Positions 1 through 9,372 of a stretch of 64,000 nt of DNA are shown here, piece by piece (position 1 is the stretch's first letter; each line of letters opens with the position of its first letter). Source of the stretch: Salinimicrobium tongyeongense (GTDB lineage Bacteria; Bacteroidota; Bacteroidia; Flavobacteriales; Flavobacteriaceae); the NCBI RefSeq assembly GCF_026109735.1, contig NZ_CP069620.1, positions 1,178,001 to 1,242,000 of the forward strand, read 5' to 3'. The notes beneath the pieces are model-generated. The model was not told the origin of the DNA. It saw only the letters and a list, made by a program, of their open reading frames with translations, and searched no databases. The position numbers were made by a program, and so were the translations under genes.

Positions 1-474
1 CTTTCGTTCAGCCTGTCATCTTGTGGCATCTATTCGTTTTCGGGGGCCGATGTGGGGAATGCGCAAACCTTTCAGGTTAATTATTTTCAGAATGCCGCAC
101 CAATTGTGGAGCCGGGAATTGACCGTACCTTCACGCTCCAGCTCCAGGATCTTATTCAGAGTCAGACGAACCTGAGCCTAACCAATGAGAACGGAGACCT
201 GGTATACGAAGGGGAAATTATAGATTACTACGTTTCGCCCATGAGTGCCACGGCTCAAAGTACTGCCGCACAAAACCGTCTCACCATCGTGGTCAACCTC
301 AGGTTTTACAACACCTTAGATCCCGAAAAAGACATTTTAGACAGGCGTTTCTCGTTCTACTACGACTATCCTGCCAGTGCACAGCTTATTGGGCCGGTGC
401 TGGCAACAGCCCTTGAAGAGATCTTTACCCGCATCACTCAGGATATTTTTAATGCTACTCTGGCAAACTGGTAA
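1..474 (+). CDS. lptE: LptE family LPS-assembly lipoprotein (5' end outside window)
   Basis: This is the outer-membrane lipoprotein that plugs LptD and helps insert lipopolysaccharide. The frame is open from base 1, and its first visible codons read LSFSLSSCGIYSFSGA, which is the end of a signal peptide with a lipobox-type cysteine. The start codon therefore lies upstream of the window, and the GTG at 52 is only an internal codon. After the cysteine come a sequence like the LptE core (AQTFQVNYFQNAAPIVEPG) and a C-terminal stretch (LEEIFTRITQDIFN) typical of Bacteroidota LptE. The stop overlaps the next ATG by one base (TAATG), so the two genes are translationally coupled. From memory of family synteny, a sigma-54-type regulator gene usually lies just upstream in Flavobacteriaceae; that would be outside this window. 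Confidence 0.85.
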   Translation, partial: LSFSLSSCGIYSFSGADVGNAQTFQVNYFQNAAPIVEPGIDRTFTLQLQDLIQSQTNLSLTNENGDLVYEGEIIDYYVSPMSATAQSTAAQNRLTIVVNLRFYNTLDPEKDILDRRFSFYYDYPASAQLIGPVLATALEEIFTRITQDIFNATLANW

Positions 475-1328
475 TGAAACAGGCAGAAGTCATATCGATC
501 CTTAAAAATCCTGCTGCCATTTCTTTTGAGCAGACAAAAGCGCTGCACGATATTTTAAAGAAATACCCGTATTTCCAGGCGGCCCGTGCCGTAAGGCTCA
601 AGGGGCTCAAAAATGTGAACAGCCTGCACTACAACAAGGAGCTCAAGGTAACAGCCGCTCACACTACAGACAGAGGGGTGCTTTTTGACTTTATTACTTC
701 AAAAGAATTCAACCAAAATGAAATTGCCGAATCTATCAAGAAGCAGGAGCAGCAGCAAAAGCAACTTGAAGATAAATCGGTATCAACAGAGCCCAAAGAG
801 GACGAAAACCTGACCCTCGACAAAGCCCTGAAAATGAAATCTCAGGAATCGGCCCGGGTATTTGATCCGGGGCTGTTCCAGAAGAGGGAAGACAAAGAGC
901 AACAGGCTTCAGGAGAAGGTGATGATTCGCTCGAAATTGGGAAACCCCTGTCGTTTAACCGCAACGAAAACCACTCTTTTTCTGAATGGCTGAAACTGGC
1001 TTCGGCAAAACCTGTAAAACGTGAAGAATCAACTTCCGAAGAACAGGAAGAAAAGAGCCGGAAGTTTGAACTTATCGAGGAATTTATCTCAAAAAACCCA
1101 AGGATTACCCCGTCAAAAACGGCAAAAAAAGCCAACCTCGCCGAAGAGAGCCTTGCAGCCCCCGAAGCCCTTATGACAGAGACTTTAGCGCGGGTTTACC
1201 TGGAGCAGAAAAACTATAAAAAAGCCATCCAGGCATATAAAATTTTAATTTTGAAAAATCCGGAAAAAAGTGGTTTCTTTGCAGACCAAATTCGGGCAAT
1301 CGAGAAATTACAGGAAAATAACAGTTAA
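474..1328 (+). CDS. TPR-containing conserved hypothetical protein
   Basis: A 284-residue protein with no signal peptide. The N-terminal part (about 1-75) is a compact helical region. The middle (about 80-215) is very rich in Glu, Lys, Gln and Ser and looks disordered. The last 50 residues (ALMTETLARVYLEQKNYKKA onward) form one good tetratricopeptide-like helix pair. I do not recognise a precise function. It sits between lptE (1-base overlap) and secG (5-base gap), so it is co-transcribed with envelope and secretion genes, an arrangement common in Flavobacteriaceae. A scaffold role through the TPR is only an inference. Confidence 0.8.
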   Translation: MKQAEVISILKNPAAISFEQTKALHDILKKYPYFQAARAVRLKGLKNVNSLHYNKELKVTAAHTTDRGVLFDFITSKEFNQNEIAESIKKQEQQQKQLEDKSVSTEPKEDENLTLDKALKMKSQESARVFDPGLFQKREDKEQQASGEGDDSLEIGKPLSFNRNENHSFSEWLKLASAKPVKREESTSEEQEEKSRKFELIEEFISKNPRITPSKTAKKANLAEESLAAPEALMTETLARVYLEQKNYKKAIQAYKILILKNPEKSGFFADQIRAIEKLQENNS

Positions 1329-1333
1329 GCATA

Positions 1334-1672
1334 ATGAGCACATTTACAATCTTTTTAACGCTAATCATTATAGTAGCGTTCCTACTGGTAGTAGTAATCA
1401 TGGTTCAAAACCCTAAGGGCGGCGGATTATCTTCAGCTTTTGGCGGTGGCGCAAACCAGATTGGCGGAGTTCAAAAGACTTCAGATTTTTTAGATAAAAG
1501 TACCTGGACGCTTGCTACGCTTCTTCTTGTGCTTATCCTGCTTTCTAACGTGACCATCATGGATGGCAGCGGAGTGGGCGAATCTAAGATCATGGGGGGA
1601 GAACCTGAAGTAGAGACTAACATCCCTGCCCCTGTTGAAGCTCCTGCCACTACCCCTGCAGAGCAGAACTAG
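1334..1672 (+). CDS. secG: Preprotein translocase subunit SecG
   Basis: The small accessory subunit of the SecYEG channel in the inner membrane. Of 112 residues, the first 25 form a hydrophobic helix (FTIFLTLIIIVAFLLVVVIM). Next comes the SecG hallmark loop (VQNPKGGGLSSAFGGGANQIGG), which here lies across two short motifs, and then a second hydrophobic helix at about 53-75. The C-terminal tail is Pro/Ala/Glu-rich, as is usual in Bacteroidota. It starts 5 bases after the TPR gene and is followed by a strong intrinsic terminator at 1698-1731, so it is the last gene of the lptE operon. Confidence 0.93.
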   Translation: MSTFTIFLTLIIIVAFLLVVVIMVQNPKGGGLSSAFGGGANQIGGVQKTSDFLDKSTWTLATLLLVLILLSNVTIMDGSGVGESKIMGGEPEVETNIPAPVEAPATTPAEQN

Positions 1673-1697
1673 AAACGACATTTTTCACACTTATATC

Positions 1698-1731
1698 AAT
1701 GCCGGCTTATGACAAGCTGGCATTTTTTTTT
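1698..1731 (+). terminator. Intrinsic terminator after secG
   Basis: The stem GCCGGCTT / AAGCTGGC (one G-T pair, 5-base loop) is followed by a run of nine T. It separates the lptE-secG operon from groES. Confidence 0.8.
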
Positions 1732-1754
1732 GGCTTTTGTCAGCATTTTTCAAG

Positions 1755-1769
1755 TGGCACAATTTTCGT
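1755..1769 (+). promoter_or_regulatory. Possible sigma-54-type promoter of groES
   Basis: TGGCAC at 1755-1760 matches the -24 box of sigma-54 promoters. The -12 position (TCGT at 1766-1769, correct spacing) is a poor match to TTGC. It lies about 50 bases upstream of the groES ATG in a gap with no good TAnnTTTG element. Weak evidence only. Confidence 0.3.
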
Positions 1770-1819
1770 CCATAAGGCAATTCAAACAAAGAATTCATTA
1801 ACTAAAATACATTTGAAAA

Positions 1820-2095
1820 ATGGCACTAAACATTAAACCTCTTTCAGACAGAGTACTTGTTGAGCCTGCCGCAGCCGAAACTCAGACTGCATCAGGTATT
1901 TACATTCCCGAAACCGCAAAAGAAAAGCCTCAAAAAGGTACCGTAGTAGCCGTAGGTGGCGGTAAAAAAGATCACGACATGACCGTTAAGGTTGGTGACA
2001 GTGTACTTTACGGAAAATATGCAGGTACCGAACTCAAACTGGAAGGTAAAGATTACCTTATAATGAGAGAGGATGATATTCTTGCCATAGTATAA
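1820..2095 (+). CDS. groES: Co-chaperonin GroES
   Basis: A 91-residue Cpn10 that caps the GroEL cavity during ATP-driven folding in the cytoplasm. It contains the start [14 protein letters not shown], a mobile-loop region ([20 protein letters not shown]) and the conserved GTVVAVGGG and [13 protein letters not shown] segments, and it is full length for the family. The ATG at 1820 follows an A-rich leader. A GC-rich hairpin with a T-run (2109-2140) lies between it and groEL, 109 bases downstream, so the two genes may be expressed at different levels. Confidence 0.97.
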   Translation: MALNIKPLSDRVLVEPAAAETQTASGIYIPETAKEKPQKGTVVAVGGGKKDHDMTVKVGDSVLYGKYAGTELKLEGKDYLIMREDDILAIV

Positions 2096-2108
2096 TTAAC
2101 TGTGGTCC

Positions 2109-2140
2109 CGGCCGCCAACTATCTTTCCGGCGGTTTTTTT
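2109..2140 (+). terminator. Intercistronic terminator or attenuator between groES and groEL
   Basis: GGCCGCC pairs with GGCGGTT across a 12-base loop and is followed by seven T. It looks like an intrinsic terminator but lies inside the groES-groEL gap. Confidence 0.65.
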
Positions 2141-2156
2141 ACCTCATTATTTTTAG

Positions 2157-3842
<1,686 letters not shown>

Positions 3843-3906
3843 TCTGGAAGTTAGATCTTAGATTTTAGATTTTATAAGTGAGAAGTTAGACTCACTCAAC
3901 TATAGG

Positions 3907-3938
3907 AAAACCCGCTTCAGCAATGAAGCGGGTTTTTT
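3907..3938 (+). terminator. Intrinsic terminator after groEL
   Basis: A perfect stem, AAAACCCGCTTCA with TGAAGCGGGTTTT around a GCAA loop, followed by T residues. It ends the groESL unit. Confidence 0.9.
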
Positions 3939-3966
3939 ATTTTCAGCCTGTGCCAGCCTGGCGTCA

Positions 3967-3979
3967 AAAATGCCATTTT
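3967..3979. repeat. AAAATGNCATTTT palindrome, copy 1 (intergenic)
   Basis: Exact core, centre base C, in the longer context TCAAAAATGCCATTTTGGA. It lies about 30 bases beyond the groEL terminator. Confidence 0.7.
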
Positions 3980-3990
3980 GGAAAGGTTCC

Positions 3991-4032
3991 TTTTTCTTCG
4001 GAAGGTTTTTCTTCGGAAGGCTTTTTTTTTTT
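3991..4032 (+). repeat. Tandem 15-bp repeat (2 copies) followed by a T-run
   Basis: The unit TTTTTCTTCGGAAGG occurs at 3991-4005 and again, identical, at 4006-4020, and is followed by C and 11 T. Each unit contains a CTTCGG tetraloop core, so it could act as a weak double terminator hairpin. Confidence 0.7.
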
Positions 4033-4356
4033 AGAAATCCAATTCCAGATCCGATAATTAGAAACTCCCTATCCAGGGATATCCGATTAAATAAATTAAA
4101 CAGAAGCTAAGAGCACTAATACTAATAATACAGCCCATTTAAAAGTATGGAGCTATGGAGCTCAGCTTTCAGTTTCTGAATAAATAATGTACTAAATTCA
4201 TAAAACAAAATAAAACATCGCTGTTAATCAGCTGGCTGAAGAAACCTGGTTTCCTGGTTCTTGCAGCCTGCCTGCCGTTAACCAGGCTAAGCGATCCTGA
4301 ATCTTTTACCAGACAAAAAACCTTCCTGCCACAAAATTCCGGAAGTTAAAGTGTCA

Positions 4357-4369
4357 AAAATGTCATTTT
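4357..4369. repeat. AAAATGNCATTTT palindrome, copy 2 (intergenic)
   Basis: Exact core, centre base T. It lies 34 bases downstream of the stop codon of the minus-strand AHSA1 gene. Confidence 0.7.
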
Positions 4370-4402
4370 GTGAACACATTTCCCTGATGCTCCTCAGGCA
4401 GC

Positions 4403-4855
4403 TTACTTTATCATAAAATCAAAAGCTCCTTTTCTAAGGTTGATGCCGTATTCGGTATAGGCTTTCAGGCAGTCCAGGAAATTCATCCAGCCTCCCGAAT
4501 TCCCCCCAAACCATTTTATACCTGCCTCGCTGGCTTCCATCTTTCCTTCCGTAAGCTTTACCAGGGTTTGATTATCGGAGATCTTCTCCAGCACAATTTC
4601 TACCGTAGTTTTATAACCTTCGGCTCCATCCCACTCAAAAATGACATTTTCGGGAGGTCTTAGCTTCAGGATTTTAACAGGAAAACTTTCGGGATATTCC
4701 CGGAAAGTCCAGCGCAGGGTCTCCCCCTCTTCCATCCTTCCGGAGGCATGAGAAATGAAGTAAGACGATATTTTTTCGGGTTCTGTGATGGCGTCAAAAA
4801 TCCAGCGTTGAGATCGGGCGATCTGTATGCTGAGCTGTATTTCGAGAGCTTCCAT
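4403..4855 (-). CDS. SRPBCC / AHSA1 (Aha1-like) domain protein
   Basis: A 150-residue START-fold protein of the activator-of-Hsp90/polyketide-cyclase type. The pattern is clear: an N-terminal strand and helix (SIQIARSQRWIFDAITEPEKI), the core strand region with GETLRWTF and VIFEWDG, and a C-terminal helix containing GWMNFLDCLKAYTEYG. I chose the ATG at 4855. A longer frame reaches 4993, but that stretch overlaps the VOC gene. The gap to the upstream VOC gene is one base, so the pair is an operon. The ligand is unknown. Codons in the 4638-4650 segment coincide with the dispersed palindrome. Confidence 0.82.
   Translation of the reverse strand: MEALEIQLSIQIARSQRWIFDAITEPEKISSYFISHASGRMEEGETLRWTFREYPESFPVKILKLRPPENVIFEWDGAEGYKTTVEIVLEKISDNQTLVKLTEGKMEASEAGIKWFGGNSGGWMNFLDCLKAYTEYGINLRKGAFDFMIK
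4638..4650. repeat. AAAATGNCATTTT palindrome, copy 3 (inside AHSA1 gene)
   Basis: Exact core, centre base A. It is read on the minus strand as part of codons for ENVIF in the AHSA1 protein. Confidence 0.6.
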
Positions 4856-4856
4856 T

Positions 4857-5297
4857 TTAGGTGTTGCCTTCGGGCTTTGAATAGTTAATGATCCAGGTGA
4901 CCCCGAATTTATCTGTACACATTCCGTAGTAACTCCCCCAAAAGACATCGCCAATTTGCATGGTGATCTTTCCTTCGCTGCACAGCTTTTCAAAGAATTG
5001 ATCGGCCTGTTCTTTGCTTTCGGTATTAATGGAGAGCGAGATGTTGTTGCCCACCACTACATCGGGGCACCAGCCATCATCGCAGTCGCTGCCCATAAGC
5101 AGGCATTTTTCACCCAGGGGCAGGGCAATATGCATGATCTTGTTCATTCTGTCTTCGGGGATGGACAAGCCTTCTTCTGAAGGGATGTCGCGAAACCTTC
5201 CTATGTACGAAAATTCGCCTCCAAAAACTGACCTATAAAAGTTGAAGGCTTCTTCGCAATTGCCGGGAAAAGTTAAGTAGGGATTTAATTTTTCCAT
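4857..5297 (-). CDS. VOC family (PhnB/glyoxalase-like) protein
   Basis: A 146-residue vicinal-oxygen-chelate fold protein of the PhnB/3-demethylubiquinone-methyltransferase-like subgroup. It starts with NPYLTFPGNCEEAFNFYRSV FGG, the typical first beta-alpha unit, and ends with DVFWGSYYGMCTDKFGVTWI, the usual last module. Substrate and metal are not predictable from the sequence. Neighbours of this kind, a VOC protein with an AHSA1 protein, are often found together in Bacteroidota as small operons of unknown role. The start ATG at 5297 is clear. Confidence 0.85.
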   Translation of the reverse strand: MEKLNPYLTFPGNCEEAFNFYRSVFGGEFSYIGRFRDIPSEEGLSIPEDRMNKIMHIALPLGEKCLLMGSDCDDGWCPDVVVGNNISLSINTESKEQADQFFEKLCSEGKITMQIGDVFWGSYYGMCTDKFGVTWIINYSKPEGNT

Positions 5298-5402
5298 TTT
5301 AAACTGATTTACAAAACAATACGTCTTAACTAATTTACTGGAATATTTGTATTGTTATATTAAAATTTTCCAAAATTAGGAGCAGGAAAAGAGCTTCGGA
5401 AA

Positions 5403-5428
5403 CAAAAAAACCACGCAGGTTGCGTGGC
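5403..5428 (-). terminator. Intrinsic terminator after clpX
   Basis: On the minus strand, CCACGCA / TGCGTGG forms a perfect 7-bp stem followed by seven T. It lies about 30 bases beyond the clpX stop. Confidence 0.85.
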
Positions 5429-5456
5429 TTCTGAGTTTATTGATAATCTTTTGTTT

Positions 5457-6689
5457 TTACGAAACAGCTTTAAGCCTCTTTATTCCCGATTTATCGAGTT
5501 TTTCTTCAGCATATTCTTTATCGACCACCAGTTGGTTTGTGTTACCTTCGGGCATTTCGAACATGGCATCGGTGAGTATGGCTTCGCAAAGCGACCTCAA
5601 ACCGCGGGCTCCCAGCTTGTATTCTATAGCTTTTTCCACAATAAAATCGAGTGCTTCATCGGTGATACTGAATTCGATATCGTCCATCTCAAACAATTTT
5701 TGATACTGTTTGATAATGGCATTTTTGGGCTGGGTAAGGATTGACCTCAGCGTTTTTCTATCCAGGGGATTCATATGAGTAAGCACCGGAAGACGCCCAA
5801 TGATCTCGGGAATCAAACCAAAATCTTTTAGATCTTTGGGGATGATGTACTTCAACAGGTTCTCGCGTTCTATGGCTTCATCGTTCTTTGAAGCGCTAAA
5901 CCCAACCGCCTGCATGTTAAGCCGCTTGCTGATGTTCTTTTCAATACCATCAAAAGCCCCTCCGGTAACGAAAAGGATATTTTCGGTATCTACTTCGATG
6001 AACTTTTGATCGGGGTGTTTACGGCCTCCTTTGGGCGGTACGTTCACGGTAGTACCTTCAAGAAGCTTCAGTAAAGCCTGCTGCACGCCTTCTCCCGAAA
6101 CATCGCGGGTAATGGAAGGGTTATCGCTCTTGCGGGCGATCTTGTCTATCTCATCGATAAATACAATGCCGTGCTGGGCTTTTTCCAGATTGTAATCGGC
6201 AGCCTGTAAAAGTCGGGTAAGGATGCTTTCAACATCTTCCCCCACATAACCGGCTTCGGTCAATACGGTGGCGTCTACTATGGCCAGCGGCACGTTGAGC
6301 ATTTTGGCAATGGTCTTTGCCATAAGGGTCTTTCCGGTACCGGTTTCCCCCACCATAATGATATTACTCTTCTGGATCTCAATATCGTCATTACTGGCCG
6401 GTTGCAACAACCTTTTGTAGTGGTTGTAAACGGCAACGGAAAGCACTTTTTTGGTGTGCTCCTGCCCTATGACGTACTGGTCCAAAAAGCTTTTGATTGC
6501 CTTGGGCTTTCTCAGTTTCAGTTCAGATGAAAGCTCACCAGAGCTGTCCTGCTTTGATTCTTCTATAACGATCCCATGGGCCTGCTCAATACACCGGTCG
6601 CAAATGTGGGCGTCAAGCCCGGCGATAAGCAGGTTGGTTTCAGGTTTTTTCCTTCCGCAGAAGGAGCATTCTAGTTCTTCTTTTGCCAT
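5457..6689 (-). CDS. clpX: ATP-dependent Clp protease ATP-binding subunit ClpX
   Basis: The AAA+ unfoldase that feeds substrates to ClpP. Of 410 residues, the N-terminal zinc-binding domain has four cysteines (C8, C11, C30, C33). The Walker A motif GETGTGKT lies at about 114-121, the Walker B region includes [11 protein letters not shown], and the sensor/arginine region contains [12 protein letters not shown], which is typical of ClpX. The gene is 48 bases downstream of clpP in the same orientation and is very likely co-transcribed with it. A terminator follows at 5403-5428. Confidence 0.97.
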   Translation of the reverse strand: MAKEELECSFCGRKKPETNLLIAGLDAHICDRCIEQAHGIVIEESKQDSSGELSSELKLRKPKAIKSFLDQYVIGQEHTKKVLSVAVYNHYKRLLQPASNDDIEIQKSNIIMVGETGTGKTLMAKTIAKMLNVPLAIVDATVLTEAGYVGEDVESILTRLLQAADYNLEKAQHGIVFIDEIDKIARKSDNPSITRDVSGEGVQQALLKLLEGTTVNVPPKGGRKHPDQKFIEVDTENILFVTGGAFDGIEKNISKRLNMQAVGFSASKNDEAIERENLLKYIIPKDLKDFGLIPEIIGRLPVLTHMNPLDRKTLRSILTQPKNAIIKQYQKLFEMDDIEFSITDEALDFIVEKAIEYKLGARGLRSLCEAILTDAMFEMPEGNTNQLVVDKEYAEEKLDKSGIKRLKAVS

Positions 6690-6737
6690 AAATTTTTTCT
6701 TCTAACCATTAAAGGCTTCGGTATTCTATTGAGGGAA

Positions 6738-7415
6738 TTATTTCTCCCTTGTTAGAATCTCATCAATCATTCCATATTCTAAAGCCTTATCTGCTTTCAT
6801 CCAGTAATCGCGATCACTATCTTCATGGATCTTCTCGTATGTCTGGCCTGTATGTTTGGCAATAATGTCATAAAGCTCCTTTTTAAGGATAAGGATCTCC
6901 CGGGCGGTGATCTCGATATCACTTGCCTGGCCCTGGGCTCCCCCAAGAGGCTGGTGAATCATCACACGGGAATGTGGCAACCCGCTTCTTTTTCCTTTTT
7001 CACCTGCACATAACAACACAGCTCCCATAGAAGCGGCCATACCTGTACAAATGGTAGCCACATCGGGCTTTATGAACTGCATGGTATCGTAGATTCCAAG
7101 GCCTGCGTACACGCTTCCACCCGGAGAGTTGATATAAATCTGAATATCTTTTGAAGAGTCTGTACTCTCCAAAAACAGCAATTGCGCCTGGATGATATTG
7201 GCTACCTGGTCACTGATCCCTGTGCCCAGGAAGATGATACGATCCATCATCAAACGGGAGAAAACGTCAAAAATAGCGATATTCATTTGCCTCTCCTCAA
7301 TAATGTTGGGCGTCATACCTTGCGGGTACATGCTGCTTATAATTTTATTGTAATAATTGCTGTTGATCCCGTGATGCCGGGTAGCGTATTTTTCAAATTC
7401 TTTAGCGTAATCCAT
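6738..7415 (-). CDS. clpP: ATP-dependent Clp protease proteolytic subunit ClpP
   Basis: The serine peptidase that forms the tetradecameric proteolytic chamber used by ClpX. Catalytic residues are visible: Ser129 in GMAASMG, His154 in VMIHQP and Asp203 in DSDRDYW. Of 225 residues, the first 35 or so are longer than in E. coli and probably include a cleaved or flexible propeptide. It lies between tig and clpX, the conserved tig-clpP-clpX order, with clpX 48 bases downstream. Confidence 0.97.
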   Translation of the reverse strand: MDYAKEFEKYATRHHGINSNYYNKIISSMYPQGMTPNIIEERQMNIAIFDVFSRLMMDRIIFLGTGISDQVANIIQAQLLFLESTDSSKDIQIYINSPGGSVYAGLGIYDTMQFIKPDVATICTGMAASMGAVLLCAGEKGKRSGLPHSRVMIHQPLGGAQGQASDIEITAREILILKKELYDIIAKHTGQTYEKIHEDSDRDYWMKADKALEYGMIDEILTREK

Positions 7416-7474
7416 TGAAATTATGTGGTTTTACTGAGGTTAAATAAAGAGGTTCAAACCTCTCTCTTACTTGC

Positions 7475-7510
7475 CAAAAAAGGCGTTATACCGCACTTGG
7501 TCTAACGCCC
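7475..7510 (-). terminator. Intrinsic terminator after tig
   Basis: On the minus strand GGGCGTTA pairs with TAACGCC across a loop and is followed by six T. A second small perfect hairpin (AGAGGTT/AACCTCT, 7449-7463) follows it. Together these separate tig from clpP transcription. Confidence 0.75.
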
Positions 7511-7541
7511 TTAAAGATATAAGTATTAATTAAAAGAAGTT

Positions 7542-8855
7542 CTATTCGTAAACTTCTTTAACAAATTCTTCGTATGTTACTTCTTTCTCCTCAAGGTTCA
7601 CTTTTTCCTTGTACAGGGCGAGCAGCTTCTGGTTCATCAACTGCTCAGAAAGGCGTTTTACTTCATCCTGTCGGGAAAGGATACGGGCGGCGATATCATC
7701 AAGCTCCTTATCTTCAGGGTTCAACTGGCCAAATTGTGCCATTTGTTCTTTGATCCTTTCTTTAGCAAAAGCTTTAAGGTCTTCAAATTTCACTTCAAGG
7801 TTGTGCTCCTGGATCAATTTTCCTTCAATAAGCTGGAATCTTAGTCCTTTTTCGCTCTTTTCGTACTCCTCTTGCGCCTCTTCAGCTGAAAGTTCCTTTT
7901 CACCGGCAGTCTGGATCCACTTCTGAAGAAATTCCTTCGGAAGGTCGAACTGAGTGTTTTCGATCAACATTTCAGTAACATCATTCAGCAATTGCTGATC
8001 GCTTTGCTGCTCAAATTGCTTGGCCGCATCTTCTTTGATCTTCTCTTTAAGTTCGGTTACCGAAGTTACTTCCCCATTTCCGAATAATTTATCGAAAAGC
8101 TCCTGATCAAGATCGGCAAGCTCCTGGGTGTTTACTTCCTCTACGTGAAATGCTACCTCCACATCAAGCCCATGTGCTTTGTCATGCTCCACCTCAAGGA
8201 AATCCATCAACTGATGATCATCTTCAAAAAGGCCTTTAGTGCTCACTTTTACAGTATCACCTGCTTTTGCGCCAAGAAAAGGCTCCTTGTTTTTGACCTT
8301 TTCAAGAGGTAAGCTAGTTTTGTTGTCTATGCCTTCAGCCTCATTTTTAAAAGTACCTGAAAGCTGGTCTCCTTCTTCGGCAGTTTCTTTGGAAACAAGT
8401 TTCCCGTATTGCTTCTGAATTGTTTTCACCTGGTTGTCGATCATCTCGTCACCGGCAACAATGTTATAATGAGTAATTGGCTTCTCGTTGTCAAGGCTCA
8501 CCTCAAACTGTGGAGAAAGGCCAAGTTCAAACTCGAAGGTATAGTTGTCGCTATCCCAGTCGAAATTTTCCTGCTCCTTTGGAAGCGGATTTCCAAGAAC
8601 ATCCAGTTTTTCTTCAGTAAGATATTTGTTAAGGGCATCCTGAAGAAGTTTGTTCACCTCATCTACCAAAACTGCCTTCCCGTACTGCTTCTTTACCATT
8701 CCCATTGGCACATGCCCTTTACGGAAGCCGGGAATATTTGCATTTTTACGGTAATCTTTCAGGACTTTTTCAACTTTTCCGCTATAGTCTTCTTTGGCTA
8801 TATCAACCTTGAGGACTGCATTAAGTTCGTCAATGTTCTCTCTCGTTATATTCAT
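7542..8855 (-). CDS. tig: Trigger factor (ribosome-associated chaperone)
   Basis: The ribosome-bound peptidyl-prolyl isomerase and chaperone that meets nascent chains. It is 437 residues long. The N-terminal ribosome-binding domain carries a clear signature around NANIPGFRKGHVPMGMVKKQ. The middle FKBP-like segment (about 150-235) is divergent, as is normal in Bacteroidota, and the C-terminal chaperone arms are Glu/Lys/Gln-rich helices. A well-formed promoter lies at 8882-8912, and a perfect 16-bp palindrome covers the last base of the start codon region (8855-8870). It is the first gene of the tig-clpP-clpX block. Confidence 0.95.
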   Translation of the reverse strand: MNITRENIDELNAVLKVDIAKEDYSGKVEKVLKDYRKNANIPGFRKGHVPMGMVKKQYGKAVLVDEVNKLLQDALNKYLTEEKLDVLGNPLPKEQENFDWDSDNYTFEFELGLSPQFEVSLDNEKPITHYNIVAGDEMIDNQVKTIQKQYGKLVSKETAEEGDQLSGTFKNEAEGIDNKTSLPLEKVKNKEPFLGAKAGDTVKVSTKGLFEDDHQLMDFLEVEHDKAHGLDVEVAFHVEEVNTQELADLDQELFDKLFGNGEVTSVTELKEKIKEDAAKQFEQQSDQQLLNDVTEMLIENTQFDLPKEFLQKWIQTAGEKELSAEEAQEEYEKSEKGLRFQLIEGKLIQEHNLEVKFEDLKAFAKERIKEQMAQFGQLNPEDKELDDIAARILSRQDEVKRLSEQLMNQKLLALYKEKVNLEEKEVTYEEFVKEVYE

Positions 8856-8870
8856 TATAAGCGCTTATAA
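8855..8870. promoter_or_regulatory. Perfect 16-bp palindrome at the tig start codon
   Basis: TTATAAGCGCTTATAA is its own reverse complement and abuts the tig ATG, just downstream of the likely transcription start. It may be an operator or a 5'-UTR hairpin that controls initiation. Confidence 0.5.
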
Positions 8871-8881
8871 AAATTGGTTTG

Positions 8882-8912
8882 CAAAAGTACAACTTTTTTA
8901 AGAGCAAGCAAA
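8882..8912 (-). promoter_or_regulatory. Bacteroidota-type promoter of tig
   Basis: Read on the minus strand: TTTG, exactly 19 bases, TACTTTTG. This fits the primary sigma-factor consensus TTTG-N19-TAnnTTTG fully and lies 27 bases upstream of the ATG. Confidence 0.8.
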
Positions 8913-8940
8913 GTTTCAAAAAGCTGAAATTCAGAAGGCT

Positions 8941-9282
8941 TTATTTCCTTTCGGCAATTGAGAAAAAGATGGATTGAATTATTGACAGCAGGATACTAAA
9001 CAGCACTGCAATCCAGAAACCACTCACCTGGAATCCACTCACAAAAGCATCTACTAATAGAATAATAATAGCGTTGATCACTATGAGAAAAAGACCCAGG
9101 GTGAGAATGGTCACGGGGAGCGTCAACAACACCAAAACTGGTTTTACAATAAGATTGAGTAAGGCCAATACCAGCGCAACAACTATGGCGGTAACATATC
9201 CCGTCACAGTTACTCCGGGTAAGAAATTCGCAAGAAACACCACTACTACAGCGGTGAGGAGGATTCTTAAAAGAAAGGTCAT
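8941..9282 (-). CDS. Phage holin family 4 superfamily IV membrane protein
   Basis: A 113-residue integral membrane protein with four hydrophobic helices (for example LLRILLTAVVVVFLANFLP and a long ILTLGLFLIVINAIIILLV segment split by polar turns). The pattern NLIVKPVLVLLTLPV is typical of the small 'phage holin, superfamily IV' family, which is chromosomal in many bacteria and has no shown lytic role. I prefer the ATG at 9282; a GTG at 9300 would add six residues. It is a single gene between tig and the GDSL/FadL pair. No prophage genes are nearby. Confidence 0.75.
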   Translation of the reverse strand: MTFLLRILLTAVVVVFLANFLPGVTVTGYVTAIVVALVLALLNLIVKPVLVLLTLPVTILTLGLFLIVINAIIILLVDAFVSGFQVSGFWIAVLFSILLSIIQSIFFSIAERK

Positions 9283-9317
9283 AGGGCTTAATTTTAACAC
9301 TAAGATACTACTTTGAA

Positions 9318-9347
9318 CGAAAAACGCCGGGACCAGCCCGACGTTTT
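9318..9347 (-). terminator. Terminator after the GDSL lipoprotein gene
   Basis: A GC-rich stem (ACGTCGGG with CCCGGCGT, one wobble) is flanked by A4 and T5, so it could stop transcription in either direction. It ends the FadL-GDSL operon. Confidence 0.7.
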
Positions 9348-9372
9348 AATACATTTTTAAAGAAGATTGGTA

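Larger units (their letters stand above)
3843..4402. other. Gene-free 560-bp region downstream of groEL
   Basis: No convincing ORF on either strand. It holds the groEL terminator, AT-rich short repeats built on TTAGATT (about 3850-3872), two copies of the AAAATGNCATTTT palindrome (3967, 4357), a perfect tandem 15-mer with a T-run (3991-4032), a short duplicated TATGGAGC (4146-4161) and a small hairpin (AGCCTG/CAGGCT, 4265-4288). It lies between two genes that converge on it. Confidence 0.7.

Noticed and set aside
4856-4993. Longer start for the AHSA1 gene (to 4993)
   Set aside because: It would overlap the conserved end of the VOC gene in another frame, and the added residues fit no family pattern.
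8941-9282. Holin-like gene as evidence of a prophage
   Set aside because: The family is commonly chromosomal and no other phage gene is near.
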